A stretch of DNA of 64,000 nt from Taeniopygia guttata (GCF_048771995.1 NC_133043.1:7334501-7398500); one strand, 5' to 3'. Shown: positions 35,266-47,937, counted from the stretch's first letter. Translations and numbers: made by a program. Notes: a model not told the origin generated them from the letters alone.

Positions 35266-36440
35266 GATGGTTCTCCTGCCTGCCTGGAGAAAGCAGGGGA
35301 CACCCAGCCTGTCCTGCCCTGGCTGGTTCATGCCACAGCCCCATGGGAACAGGGATGTGGCACCACATGCACGAACCAGCCCTGTCACAAACCAGGAAAT
35401 AAAATCCACCCCCCCTTCTCCTCCCAATCAAATTAAGAGCAGAGAGCAGCAGAAAGTGCATTAACTAATCAAACTGTGGTTTCAAATTGATTATTGCAAA
35501 TTGCCAACCATAACAATCCTCCTAATGGCAGCGATTTAAAAATAAAAAATAATAAAAATAGAGCCTTCCTTAGGCACTGGGCTAACCCTGTCCTTGCTGG
35601 TGGGTGAGGGCTGGCTGTGCATCCTGACCCTTGTGCAGGGCTCACTCCCTGGCTCTGGAGACGTAGCTCAGCCCCTCATCTGGGCACTGTGGGAGCAGAT
35701 GCTTGGCTGGCTGCTGTTTCTGCTCCTTCCACCCTGGCCTGGCACGGCTGCAGGCAGTGGGATCCTCGCTGGCAGCTGTGGTTTTGGTGCCCAGATGTGG
35801 GCAGCAGCCCTCTGCACTTTCCCAGTGGTTTCCCTGGCAACCAAGTCATCCTGCCAGCAGCCTGCAGTGCCAGGAAATAAAACAAGATGACACTACAACG
35901 CCTCAAAAAGAAGAAAAAAACCTAAAAACCGCAAGCCAGAAGAACACCAACAACCTGTGTTCCCTTTTCCACAGCCCATGCTTTGGCTTCTTCTTTCTGA
36001 CTCCCAGCCTCTGTTGGTTTTTCCTTTGTCTGGGGAGAAGCAGAAAGCGCTTTGAAGGATTTCAGTCTGCTCAGGAAGATGCTGGAGGGCTGAGAAGTGG
36101 CTCCTGTGTCACCTGGGGTAAAGGCCCTGGTCAATTTTTGGACAAGGTTCTCCATGCTCATTCCCTGGGCACCTGAATGGTTTGGCTGGGAGTGCTGGGA
36201 GTGCCATGGGGAAAGGAGTGTGGAGGCATCTGAGCTGCCTCAGGTCCTGCTTTGGGCACAGCTGACAGCACCAACAAACAGGGTGTGTCCATCACTTCTG
36301 GGCTCCCCGCTTTCCTGTTGTCATGACCAGACTTGTGTGGCCTCTGTGCCGCCTCCAGTGATCTGAGACCTGAAGAAAGGGCTCCTTTGGCCCTTGGTTC
36401 TGTCCCAGATTTGGAGGCAAGATGTGTTCCATTTCCCATC
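35266..36440. other. intergenic, no gene
   Basis: Nothing specific. 35460-35570 is AT-rich with AACTAATCAAACTGTGG and AAATTGATTATTGC, possibly a small regulatory block. Confidence 0.4.
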
Positions 36441-36945
36441 TGTGTGACAGTTGTCTTCTTTTAATTGAGCAATTTTCCTTTTCTTTTCTACAACCAACCC
36501 TCTCAGGGAAGATGTCTGCTGATAATGGGCTATTGAATGTCACTGCATGGCTGATAAAATTACAGCATCCCATTGGGAGATGCTCTGCCCAGAGGGGAGG
36601 AGCCAAGCATTCCTACCTGGATATAATCTGAGTTTTGGGGACATCAGAGTCAGCCTTTCCACAGGTTTCCAAGAGGAACAGCTGGGGTTTTCCACTGGAC
36701 CTTCAGAGGAAGAGTACACCTTTCTGCAGGATCACTGCTCCCACAGAACCACATCTGCCACTCCAGGAGAACTGCAGCCACTCCAATTTGGCCCAACACC
36801 ATGACCAACACAGTGTCAAGGTTGTATTCTGACTCTGTCCATGGTTTTTCTTTTGAATTATTGCATGTATTTTGTTTCTTTTCCCTTTTCCTAATAAATT
36901 GTGTTTCTGGCTTGGAGTCTCCGACTGGTTTTGCTTTCAAACCAG
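36441..36945 (+). mobile_element. solo ERV LTR, family B relative
   Basis: Shares with the other family B copies the block CACTGCATGGCTGATAAAAT, the GGGAGATGCTCTGCCCAG-like word, GGAGCCAAGCATTCCTACCT, and an AATAAATTG poly(A) signal near 36893, ending around CTTTCAAACCAGAG. It lacks the multi-unit 31-bp minisatellite, so it is a diverged subfamily. Both ends are approximate. Confidence 0.65.
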
Positions 36946-39761
36946 AGCAGGTTCACTCAGCAGTGAGCTGGCTGTGTGCTCTGTGGGGTGCGTGGTCTGT
37001 GTGGTGGTGGCACCATCAGGAGCACCCTGAGAAGGTGTGTGAGGTAGCTCCATGTGCTGGACACCCACCTGTGGTTATTTTGGGTTAAACCCTGCTTGCT
37101 GCCCAGAACAGTAGGTCCCTGTTCTTTCTTTTGGATGAAGTGAGTTGATCTTGTTGGACAAATGGGATTATCCTCTCACTTTGCCTCTCTCCTCCTTTCC
37201 AGCTCTTGCCTCAGTGAAGTGTTTTGCTCCAGGAGCATTGATACAAAATCCAGAGCAGTCATTTCCCACCCTGTGTTCCTTTTCTGAACTGCTTGAACAA
37301 TTCCTGCAGATTTTGCAGGACAGTCTGCAAAATCTGCAGGAATCTGCGCGTGTGTGCCACATTTCCTGGTGAAGCAAGGCAAGACTTTCCTTATATTATA
37401 AACTGCAATTTTGTGTAATATAAAACTTCTAACCTCAATGAGTGTCTCCTCTAAGGCAGTCACACTTTCAAGAGTAAAACCTCAAAACTCCTCCTATCTC
37501 TGGGAGACATGAGGTAAAACTGGAGAGCTCCTCAGTTGCACATGTTGAGTAAAGCATGTGCTCATCAAATTTGTTTATCTAAAGCAGTTTTGCTTGGATT
37601 GATCAAAACACTCCTCTGCCAGAGTTGTGTTTGGGAACAGAGGTCCTACTTTCATCTGCTGCTGATGCCTCTGTTTATATCTAATTGCCTTTATTAGTCC
37701 AGGAGCTCATAATCATGAGTACTTGTGCCCAGGTTGCCTGATACTTGTGCTCACCCACAGGGGTCAAATGTAAAAATGTAATCACCATCTCCCTTTGATT
37801 ACCATAAACATTTGATAACCTGGCAGTTGGAGAGGTTTTGTCACTGTTCTCCAGGGAGTTTGTTCCTGTGGCTTGGGAACACCCAGCTAATGTCAAGGAG
37901 ATAATTTCTATGGAGAAGCTTATCCTGTTTGTGCAGGACAAGTCTTGGGGCTGTAGAGTTTGCAGGTAGGTTCTGTTTGTCTCTGAGTGAGCAAAATGTT
38001 CCTGAGATGGGCAAACCATTGCTGCCCTTGTCTGATTATGTCAAGGGGCACTTGGAGGGTCCCATCCTCCTTTTCCTTGTCTCTTTCCTTCACAGAGGCC
38101 TGGAGATTCCCCCTGACATGTTTCCAGGGAAGGCAAATGAACAGGTTTGGTGATCCTCTTCCAGTACATGTCCAGCTTTGGAAAGAATAGATGATTGTCC
38201 CAGTCATGTCCCATCAAAAGTTGTCACTTCCTTGTCACACAGCTCATGAGCTACATCCTGCTCCCTGCCCAGGGCTGGTGCATGCTGCCTCCTCCAGCTC
38301 CTTGCCTTTGGGATAGAGCAAAAGGTCTGATTTGTGAGGAGCAGCTACTCCTGGAAGAATGGCAATGGGGCCATCACTGCTTTTTCCTGTTTATTTTTTT
38401 CTTTTCCTTCTGTGGCTGTAGAAAGATGGGGGGAAAAAAGTGAAGGAAAAAATAAAAGATGAGGTGAAAAATCTGAAATAATAAATACAAATTTCTCTGA
38501 GGGGAATATAGAAAATATTGTCAAAAAAATTAAATAGCGGTTTATTCAGAATACAGACAATAAAACCAGCATCTTTATATAGTTTGTGGTATTTTTTTCT
38601 GGTTTCCTTGTAGATCCATTAAAACTTCAACAATATACAGGAGTCTATTAAAGATTTCCAAGATGAAACCAAGTTTGGTCATTATCACAAAAGGCTCTTT
38701 GGTGGGCTGTATGAGGGGAGTGAATGGTCTCGCTGTGGTTCTTAATGGAAACATGCCTGAACTGCAAACCCGGGATCTCTGCTGGACTCAAGATGCTGCA
38801 GGGAGCCAGGGGTGTGCCTGACTCTCCTGCTGACCTGAGCTAAACCCCTGCCCCAGGTCCTGAGAAAGCAGAACCACTGGAGTTCTTCTCTGGGGTTAAT
38901 CCTTTCAGGTTTTTTCTGTGAATCCTTGGGGAAGTCTGAACCGTGGCCACTCCTGCTGCTGCCACAGAGCTCTCCTGGGAGCTGGGGCCCAGCAGCTTTC
39001 ATCTGCACTTAAATCAGACCATTACCATGTATTTTTTAAGCCTACACGTCCCTTCCCCACACAGAGAAAGGCTGATGAATGCAGCATTTCTGGCAGCCTT
39101 TGCTCCCTTGTGCCTGGGTTAGGATTCTCACCCTTGGAACTGGGTGCAGTCCATGGGGTGGTGGTGGAACCTCCCACCAAAACCTCAGCAGTCCTTAACC
39201 ATGCTCCCCATGGCCAGGATTCAAAGCCCACTTGTCTTCCTACTAATTGAAGAGACCCCAAATGCATCTCTGGGATTGACTGATTCTTAGAGAGAGTCTT
39301 TTTAATCTATGAAGCCAATCCCTCTGTCACTTTTGCCTCCTGAGAAGATGGGAGAGTCAAATTTAGACCTGAGAATGAGGCTTCTCTATGGGATAGCAAC
39401 AAAACCAACTCTGCTTCTTGGAAGTGAAAAAGAGAGGCAGCAAAAGAAGAGATTTGCTGGGATCTGGCAGTTTATACTGTCATTTTATTTGGTCTATTGC
39501 CAAGCAGCCACAGTCTGTGCTTGGGGAAAACACAGGGATGAGTCAGTTTTCTGCACTCAGGTTGTTACAGGCACTTCTTGCAGGCTCTAATTTAGACTCT
39601 GCTCAGTGGATTTCAGTGCTCAGTTCCACAATCTCCCACTGCCTGTGGGAGGACAGGTCTTTGCCACAGGGTCTGGACACCTTCACACAGCCAAGGCTCA
39701 TCAGAGAGGGGAAGTGAAAATCACCTTTGGCTGATGTTGGGAAGAGCTGCCCATTGCTGAG
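36946..39761. other. intergenic, no gene
   Basis: About 2.8 kb with no supported gene. At 37300-37345 TTTTGCAGGA...AAAATCTGCAGGAATCTGC forms a small inverted/direct repeat around PstI-like CTGCAG words. 38440-38680 is AT-rich with TTTATTCAGAATACAG, which may be the eroded edge of an LTR but could not be assigned. Confidence 0.4.
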
Positions 39762-39767
39762 TCAAAG

Positions 39768-40213
39768 TGATGCCTCAGGTTTGGGCTTTTATATTTTTCA
39801 GATTCTGTGCTGCTTTAGTGTGTGGGTCTGGGTTTCGTATTAGGGGATGGTGAGCTCTCTGCACAGAGTAGGGAGACAAAACAATTCCTGCTCCAGCTGG
39901 GCACCAAGGACAAATGATCCAAATCTCAGGCCCAAGAGCACAAACAACATGGGCTGAAGAGAGAAAAACAAGCAGGATGGGACTGCCTGGGCTAAAGCTG
40001 GAATGGGACAATGAACTCCAAGGTGCCAATGGAGCAGAACTGATCCCAGGGGCTCTCGTGCATTTTGGGGCCATTCTGGTTCATCTTGGGTGCAGCCCTG
40101 GCTGGGCTCTGGTGCTGCCCAAGGTGGATCCATGGAGGAGATCCTTTTAATAAATCCCTGTTTTATTCTTTAACTTTGTCTAGTCCCTGCTCTAGGCCAG
40201 CCTTCACAGGGCA
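39768..40213 (+). mobile_element. solo ERV LTR, family C (446 bp)
   Basis: The element reads TGATGCCTCAGG... to ...TTCACAGGGCA with flanks TCAAAG (39762-39767) and TCAAAA (40214-40219), 5 of 6 matching. It has TTTTATATTTTTC near the start and TTTTAATAAATCCCTG (poly(A) signal) near 40147, in + orientation. The paired copy at 44527 has its own flanks. A 6-bp duplication suggests class II. Confidence 0.8.
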
Positions 40214-41369
40214 TCAAAAGGAGCAGCCACATTTCCCTGCTAGGGACTGTCCCTCAGGAGGGATCTGGATCAGTGGCAGGGGCTTGCCAGGCCCGTGTGG
40301 CTCTTGCCATACCTGGTTCTGGGGCAGGGAGCAGGGGATGAGGATGCCCAGGGTCAGTGCTGCTGTGCCAGGGCTCGGCTGCCCAGCACCACTGACAGCT
40401 TTGCTTTGTGGCAGGTCCAAACCTCCTGAAGGGCAGCCAGCCCTGCCAGGGCCTCTCTGCAAGCCTGCTGCCTGCTGCTGTCCCTTCCAGGGGAAAAGGC
40501 AAGAGAACTACAGTCCAGGAGGGATTTCTTAGGGCTTTTTGTGCAAGCCCCTAAGCCAGCAAGGCTGCCTAAGAAATGCAGCCTCACGGCTGAGTCACCC
40601 TGCTGCATTCAGGTCATGTTGGGCACAGCTGCTGCCCTTCTGAATTTCACCTCCATGGGCTCTGGAGGGGTCAGTGCCCACCCTTTTGTGGAGGGAGATG
40701 CTGTCCAGGCCGTGTTCTGACAGCTGCTATAGACTCTTTTGTGGTTTAGGTGATTGTTTTCTTGCTAAGAAGGAAGATTTTTTTTTTTTTTAACTACTGT
40801 CCCTTACATTTTAATGGCAACCAGCTGGTAGAAGGGATAATGTGGACCTGTTAGGATGCTGGTTCTTTGCACCATCTGAACCTGTCTAGAAATCCTTATG
40901 GGAAGCTCCCTGAGTAAATATCCTTGTAAATTTGGGGGGCACGAGTAGGTCTGTGTGCTCTGTGCCCCCACAAAGGCCACAGCAATGGGTGTGCTTGGAC
41001 TGCAGGGCTCTGCTTGTCTGCAGCTGTGCTGCTCTGAACAAGGGAGCCAAACCTGAGCCTGTGTGGAAAATTTTCCAGACTTTTTCATCTATTACTCATA
41101 AAGTTTTGATGAACAGATTGTGATCCAGAGAGCTGCTATTCTCTGCATCACGCAGCAAGTCAATGGACAAGGACAAAGTTCCTGCCTGGCCAACCTGCTC
41201 AGAAAATGTACCTGGTTCCTTTTGTGCTTCCTCTGAGCTTTTCTTTTCTGTATGTACAATTGTAGCTGCTGTGGGTAGAAATAGGAAATTATCTCATACA
41301 GAGTATGATATAAAATAAAAATAAAAGGAAGGGGAAAAAAAAAAGTTTCATTTCAGTGTTCCCAGCAGA
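40214..41369. other. intergenic, no gene
   Basis: GC-rich to about 40700, then mixed. A T-run lies at 40779-40790. Nothing else is recognised. Confidence 0.4.
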
Positions 41370-41870
41370 GAACTTCATCTGGCATATTTTACTGCAAATA
41401 GCAATTCCAGTGGACTTACAAAAAATAATTTTCTCAGCTTAGTTTCTGCTAAAAAGCAGGCCTGAATGCAAGCTGTTTTTTTTAATTAACTAGGTGGTTT
41501 GTAATCAATTCTCCCTGCCAGAGACGAAAGTGGCTGATTCAATGTCATGATTGTGAAAATCCTAGCAGGAAAATGTCTCTATACCCAGACAAAAGAATTC
41601 TCCACAAACAAGCACTCGTGTCCGAAGCTAATTTGAATGTTAAACACAAAAGATATTAAGAGGGGTTTTTTTTATGTTTTACTCTTATTTGGACACTTGT
41701 GCTGCTTAACTCTGCAGCTACCTGTTTGTTATTGGGCTGAATTAAGCCCTGCTGCATTCGTTAGCATATACAAGAGCTTAGTAATACAATCAGGCACTAA
41801 TGCATTCATTTTCTACTTGACTGCTCATTCATTGAGATGTTAGTACATAGGAAGAATATGATCAGGGTGA
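41370..41870. promoter_or_regulatory. candidate conserved noncoding element
   Basis: AT-rich, repeat-free and complex sequence with TTTAATTAACTAGGTGG, GGGCTGAATTAAGCCC (a 16-bp perfect-type palindrome around AATT), CAATCAGGCACTAATGCATTC and other homeodomain/POU-like words. It is a strong candidate by appearance only. Confidence 0.4.
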
Positions 41871-43401
41871 CTGTGGGATGAACTAATCAATTCATAATGA
41901 ATAATCCAAAAATACAGATGTCCTCGGCACAGACTGAATTCAGCAGAGCTGGAGGAGAGCAGCTGGAGGAGACCCCAGCAAGGGAGGGATGTTGAGCCCT
42001 GAGCTGCCACCAGCTCATCCCCCCCCACAAAAAAACCCAAACAAACAAAACAAACAAAAAAAACCCACCAAAAAACTGGCAGAGCTTACTGGGAGCCAGT
42101 TCAAAAGCTGCAAACTGGAGGAGCCTTGGGCTGCACAGACCTGGTGACCTTCATTGGGGAGCTGCAGAGATCTTTATTTGCAGGGGCTGGCAGGGGACAC
42201 TTGCCAGGATTTCCTCAATGACAACCACTCTTGCTTTCTGTCTGCCTCTCCTCATCCCAGCCCCTGCCAGGAATTTGTCATCTGTTGTTTTGTTGGGTTT
42301 TTTTCTGGTTCTTAGCTGCTTGCTCCTACTGTTTTCATTTTAACTTCTCTCTCGGGAGTTAATTATTACAGATAGTTGTGTGTAATCCTCCTGACTGCAA
42401 ATAACAAAGCTGAGCTGTGGCCAGAATCCATTTTAAGCTGGGGCAGCACAAACACTTGTATGGCAAACAGAGTGGGTGCAGGTCATTGTATCTGTGTGTC
42501 TCAAGTGACAGCAGAGCTTTGGAAAGCCACATTTTAAACTGCTTTAGCAATTCTCATCCAGCCAGCTGAAAATGCTGTTGTGACAGGACTGAGCATTGCT
42601 CCTTCATCACCACTGCTCAGTAGAAGATGGGGAGAACAGAAAAAAGGGCTGGAGGATTTCCTGAAGCTTCCTGGATGTATGATACAGCTGATCCAGGAAT
42701 AAGGGGGATTTTTCCCTGCAGTCCCCCTGGATCCTGGCTGCCTCTCGTAGGAGTCTCCAGCTCTTGCAGGAGAGTTGAAGGCAACTATTACAGTAAAGCT
42801 GGATGAATTATTTGCCTGTTTGCAGATTTTCATCCCTCTGCTTTGCAAACCTTGGACTTCCTCTCCACACTCAGCCCTCTCAGTACTGCTGGTGGCTGCT
42901 TTCCCACCCTCGGACCAGACAATCTCCTTTTCATTTCAGAACCTATGGTTCCTAGAGACAAGAAGGAGACCTGGGTTACTCTGACTGGAAAGTGGATGTG
43001 ACTGGAAGCATTTCCCTTCTTGAGTCTTGGCGTGTTCAGGATTTCTTGGGAACAACCAAGATTAGGACCTGTGCCTCACAGACATTCCTATTTCCTGCGA
43101 GTGCTACACCCCAACCTGTTTGTGCAGGGCCATAGAAGGGATGTGGCAGCAATTGAACTGCCTTTGTTTCCAAACAAACCAAAATTCACTCTGGGAATGG
43201 GGCTTGTGGTGGCCAGGAGAGTTCAGGGGTGCTGGTGTGGAATGATTCCTGCAGGCAGGGATTGCTGTGGGTGGTGAAGTGATTAATGTCTCTGTGAACA
43301 ACCCCAAAGTGATGTGCAGGGCTGCCCTGCCCACCCTCCTGTGTGCTACACCCACAGCAGTGTCAGCACTGCTCTCCTGAGCTGCTTTCCCAGAGGGATG
43401 G
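41871..43401. other. intergenic, no gene
   Basis: Contains the A/C tract at 42019-42077. 42350-42560 is AT-rich and repeat-free. No open frame shows coding character. Confidence 0.4.
42019..42077. repeat. A/C low-complexity tract
   Basis: C7 followed by A-runs and C-runs with units such as AAACAAAC; G and T are nearly absent. Confidence 0.85.
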
Positions 43402-43805
43402 GGTTGGAACCCTGGTCACTGAGAATTTCAGACTTTCTGTGCTGACAGGCACTGACCCCCAAGAGAACACTGCATTTCACCTGAGGCCGTGGAGAAGCTT
43501 CCAAAATTAAATTATAGAACTGGTATTATAGGTGCACAGTTTGAACAGAAGTGTGTAATATCACATGGTGGAAAACTTAGAGTTTAAGGGTTTAGAATAT
43601 AGTAATATATATAAAGCAAGATGGAGATTTTAAGGCAGAGGCTGCTCCTTCTTCTTCATCTTCTTCTCCATGAGTTTAAGTAGTATTGTGTAATTAGATA
43701 AAAAAGTCCACATTGAGGCTCACAGGTAGATCGTTATTAAGTTACAAATAAAAATAATTCAAGTGTAATTTAGAAATGATTGTGTGGATAAGATTATCCA
43801 TTTGG
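43402..43805 (+). mobile_element. ERV LTR fragment, family D
   Basis: Aligns, in the opposite orientation, with the element at 57490-58205: TTGGAACCCTGGTCACTGAG at the start, AAGAAGTGTGTAATATCACA-like and GAAAACTTAGAGTTTAAGGG words, the TATATATAAAGCAAG box, and the CTCCTTCTTCTTCATC tract. The match fades near 43805, before the poly(A) region, so this copy is incomplete at its 3' side. Confidence 0.75.
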
Positions 43806-44526
43806 GGAGTGAACCCACTCCTATATTCTGCTTCATTCACCTTAAACCAAAAGATTTGCAAGTAAATTCCAAGAAATGCAGGGGTGCATCTGTCCTGTAG
43901 GGTGGAGGCTGAAGGTCAGGGGGATTGTGGGCTCAAGGAGGGAGATTTTCAGTAAAAACAGGGGAAGTTCAGCCAGAGCTGTGTGTGCAGCTGAGCGTTC
44001 CCCACACCTGCACCGCTCCGTGTGTGGGATTTTTCCTTCCCCTTCTTTCACCGCCCAGTGTTCTTTATTGTCTCTTGCAGGTAGATCACTCATTGCCATA
44101 AATTTTCTTATCTCTAGTGCTTTTCCAATTATGGATAACAACAGGAAAGCAGTCATTGGTTTCTAAAAGGTCATCAAGATATAGGGCCCGATTGGGAAGG
44201 GGATGAATTATGGAGTTGGCTTGTATAAATCTGGGGAAGTTTTATGCACAAGTCAGGCACGAAATGTAAGTGAGATTCATAAAAAACAGAGATTTACATT
44301 GGCTTCAGTTAGCAGGAATCAAAATGGTTATGAAAATTTGCCATTCTCTCTCTGCCTGTGAGCTTTAAATGTGTTCTTCAAGTGCCCGTGGTACTGGGGA
44401 AGGGCTGTCCTGCCCCTCTGGGTGATGGACCAGTGCCTGGCCAGAGCATGATCAGGGTGCAGAGAAGTGGTAAATGGGAGCTTCTCCCAGCGACACTGAC
44501 ATCTGGGGCAGAGCCACTTCTCAGGT
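43806..44526. other. intergenic, candidate regulatory block
   Basis: 44070-44345 is AT-rich and repeat-free with CAATTATGGATAACAAC and GGATGAATTATGGAG, resembling conserved noncoding DNA. The rest is plain. The adjoining LTR at 44527 could have landed next to a regulatory element. Confidence 0.35.
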
Positions 44527-44982
44527 TGATACCTCAGGTTTTGGCTTTTATATTTTTCAGATTCTGTGCTGCTCTAGTGTGTGGGTCTGGAATTCACATG
44601 AGGGGATGCTGAGCTCTCTGCACAGAGCAGGGAGACAAAACAATTCCTGCTCCAGCTGGGCACCAAGGACAAATGATCCAAATCTCAGCCCCAAGAGCAC
44701 AAACACTGTGGGCTGGAGAGAGAAAATCAAGCAGGATTGGACTGCCTGGGCTAAAGCTGGAATGGGACAATGGACTCCAATGTGCAAATTGAGCAGAACT
44801 TATAAAAGTGAGAGCCCCGATGAGCGGTCATGCATTTTGGGACCATTTTGGCTTCACCTGTAGTATAACCCTAGCTGGGCTCTTGTGCTACCCAAAGGAG
44901 ATCTATTAAAGCCTCCCAATAAATTCCTACTTTATTCTTTAACTCTGTCTAGACTCTGCTCTAGATCAGCCTTCACAAAGCA
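44527..44982 (+). mobile_element. solo ERV LTR, family C (456 bp)
   Basis: Same family and orientation as 39768-40213: TGATACCTCAGG... to ...TTCACAAAGCA. Flanks are TCAGGT (44521-44526) and TCAGAT (44983-44988), 5 of 6 matching. The poly(A) signal CCAATAAATTCC lies near 44920. Its flanks differ from those of the other copy, so the two are separate insertions and not the two ends of one provirus. Confidence 0.8.
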
Positions 44983-44988
44983 TCAGAT

Positions 44989-46339
44989 GACATCAGGATT
45001 ATTGCTGCTGTCTCTCTTTGCACCCACAAAGTCACTGCACATCTTGGCTTTTCTTCTGGTTTCAGGAGTTCAAAGGGTGCCAAAGTGTGAATAATTTAAT
45101 GAAAGATCTCCTGCAAACAATGAGCTTCCAAGCTGTAAAATTAAGCAGTTTGTGCAAAATGCAATAAACAACAGGCAACAGTTCATGGGAGAAGGGGAGG
45201 GCTGCTGAAAACTGGTCCATTTTAGGCTCTTAGCTGAAGTTGAGAAGTTGAGAAGTTGAGGCTCTTACTGAAGTTGAGAACCTCGCCAGGTCAGCTACTG
45301 GAGAGTGAAAGGGGAGAGAGGAAATTGCCCAAGAGCAACTCATCCTGTCTGGTGACCTAGATGTGTGTCTGGAGATGGCTCTTGCTCTGTTTCCCATGGA
45401 GAGATCTGGGTCACAGTCACCTCAAGTCACCTCAAGGGAGGAACCTGGGCTGCAGGGGTGAGGTGAGGGGTGGAGGTACAGCCCTGCAGAGCTCAGCAGA
45501 GCAGCACATGGGCGTTCCCAGCCTTCCTGCAGGGTTTTGAGGGCTCTAAGACAGGCCAGGTCCAACCACAGCATGTGAGATAAAGACCAGGCAGAGATGT
45601 TGACTTGCAGGTGCCTTTTCCAGACATCTAGTTTTCCTCTTTTCAACAAAAATGCCACGTAGGCATGATTTCCAAAGCAGCTGGTGTGGCCAAGGGCTGG
45701 GAGCAAGGGGAGGAACCAGAGGTTTTGACAGCTCTGGTCATGTGCCTTCTCATCACCCAAATATGATGTACAACACAGCAGATCTGTCTGCCCCCTAAAA
45801 CTGCTTCCAAAACCCAAAAAGTGACTGGTAGTCAGTACAGGGGGGCTGGAAGCAAAAAAAAGGTGTTGGGAGCTGCCATGAGCCACTTAACCTCCTGACT
45901 AATGCACAAAGTCGCTTCTGTCACAGCTGTCTGAACAATACATTTGCCAATTAAGTTAATTCAATCAAATCCCTTGTATCCAACAGAAAGGGCAGAGCAA
46001 ATCCAGGTGAGGGAGAGAGAACAGAGCCAAAATTTTTCTCTGTGTCACACAAAAGCAGAACAAAGGGCATGTGTGTGTATAAATATTTATGAATAATTGC
46101 ACTGTGTAACCAGAGGATAATTGACAACTCGAGAGCTGGTTCCTGGGATGTGTTGTCCCAACCTGGGAAGTGATGGAGTGACCTGGGGCACCCTGCTGAG
46201 GGCATCACTCCCACCTCAGTGCTTCAAATACAGAAAGGATGTGCAGGGCCCTGTGCTCAGGGATGTGATGCCACTCCCAGCTGAAGCAAATCCACGTGCA
46301 GATGCCAGTGTCCATCTCTGGTATCAGGCATATTGGGAA
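44989..46339. other. intergenic, no gene
   Basis: At 45236-45290 a short tandem of GAAGTTGA-type units is present. 45930-46130 is AT-rich (CAATTAAGTTAATTCAATC). No gene is seen. Confidence 0.4.
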
Positions 46340-46549
46340 GTCTGAACCTCTCAAGTACCTCAGGCAATGGGGAAAGAGAGAAGGGAAATGTGGGAAATTG
46401 GGATAAAAAGGAGGCTGCATCCTCCAAAAATTGGAGAGACCCCAGTGAATGCCCCATGGTCTCTCCCTTTATTCAAATAAAGTAAAAGAACTCCTCTGTC
46501 TCCTTTTTGGACATAAACCTCTGATGTTTGTGGATTAATTTTCCTGACA
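46340..46549 (+). mobile_element. probable ERV LTR 3' part
   Basis: Has the order of an LTR promoter and end: GGGATAAAAAGGAGGC (TATA-like), CAAATAAAGTAAAAG (poly(A) signal) about 75 bp further on, and a terminus TTTTCCTGACA at 46549. The left end is not defined and no second copy is in the window, so this is a moderate call. Confidence 0.45.
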
Positions 46550-47937
46550 TGTTCAATCCTACTGGGGTCTGCCTAAATGAGGATGTGATGCCGTCCCGAG
46601 GTGGGAAAGCTCAGCAATCCTGCCTGCCTGTGGCTGGTGCACCGATGATTAAACTGGGCTCTGCCAGCTTGGGCTGCAATTTGGGAACCTCATGCAAATT
46701 ATTCTCCTTACCCCCTGGTCTCAGAAAAGTTTGTAGGAGTGGTGCTGGTCGCAGCACCCCCCTCTGACCCCGGTGTTTCTGTAACATCCCGGCAGTGGAT
46801 GAGAGAAAAATTGTCAGTCCGTTTAGTTTTTTTAATTATTTTTCTCCTTTCTCCTCTGCTTTTAGGGCATGTTGGCAGGACAAAGAATGGCAACTGAGCC
46901 GGGATACCTGTCCCAGATTGACACCCGGTGAATACCAGTGCTGGTAATCAGCCGAGGAGAATTTATCACCTCCTCAGACCGTAATGTGGGGAGCAGGTGT
47001 CTGACCTGGACCACAAAAGCACGGAGTGGCGGCAGGAAAGGAGGAAATAGATAAGGTGTCATTTTTTTTTTCAGCACGATTTTTCTCTCTTTATGTTCCC
47101 CTAGATTATGGGAAACAATCATGGGATGGGGGACGCGGGTGTTTTATGGTGTCAGAAGGGTTTAAGGTTTTAGGTGTGAAAAAAAAGTAATGTTGGATCT
47201 CACTGTATTATGGGGTATTTATAGGACACACTAAGTTGGGGGTTTTTTCAATTTATTTACTTGAGTCAGGAAAGATAAATGGGTGTCTGGATCCGAGTAC
47301 TTGTATCGAAAGGAAATTAAAAGAAACACAGTTCTCTTGAACTTGGCCTCCACTTAGGGCAGAGAAATGACACAGAAATGACCCTTCTTAGATTAAAGGA
47401 CTGCTCACGCCTCAAAGGAGGTGGTAGAAATTTGTCTGTAAAAATCTTTCCTTCCCATATTACACATTTTCTGCTTTCCTTCATCTCTGCTTTAAGAGAT
47501 ACAAAAATCCACCAACTTTGCTGGGCTCTCCTCCAGTGCCATTTCTGAGCTCGCTCCTCTGTGTGACCCACGAGTGCTGCTTTGATGCTGACTTCACTCT
47601 TCCATCGAGGAGCGTATGTCAAGATGGAAAACGGTTTTAACTTTCCTGATCTGCAGTTTCGGGTTTAAAACCTCGTCTCTCATTTTAATAATAGTAATAA
47701 TCCTGTCCTGAGCTGCTTTCATATTTTCCATCTGAAGAGCTGGCAAATGTCCTACTCATTTAAGCATCACAACATCCTTAGGGCCAGTGAGTGCAAGCTG
47801 CCAGGATTCAGATCCAGTTCACTGCACAAATCAGAGCTGTTTGTGTTTGAAACCTTGTTCTAGACTCATTATTGCCATGTCCTGATGGCAGTGGGGAACT
47901 GAGAGGCAATGGGATCTCGCACTGGATACGGGCAGAG
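46550..47937. other. intergenic, no gene
   Basis: 46660-47000 has several CpG and AT-rich words (TTAGTTTTTTTAATTATTTTTC). 47640-47860 is repeat-free and AT-rich. No gene is recognised; either part might be regulatory. Confidence 0.35.

Noticed and set aside
39768-44982. Provirus bounded by the two family C LTRs
   Set aside because: The LTRs have different flanking duplications, and no retroviral coding remnant was recognised between them.
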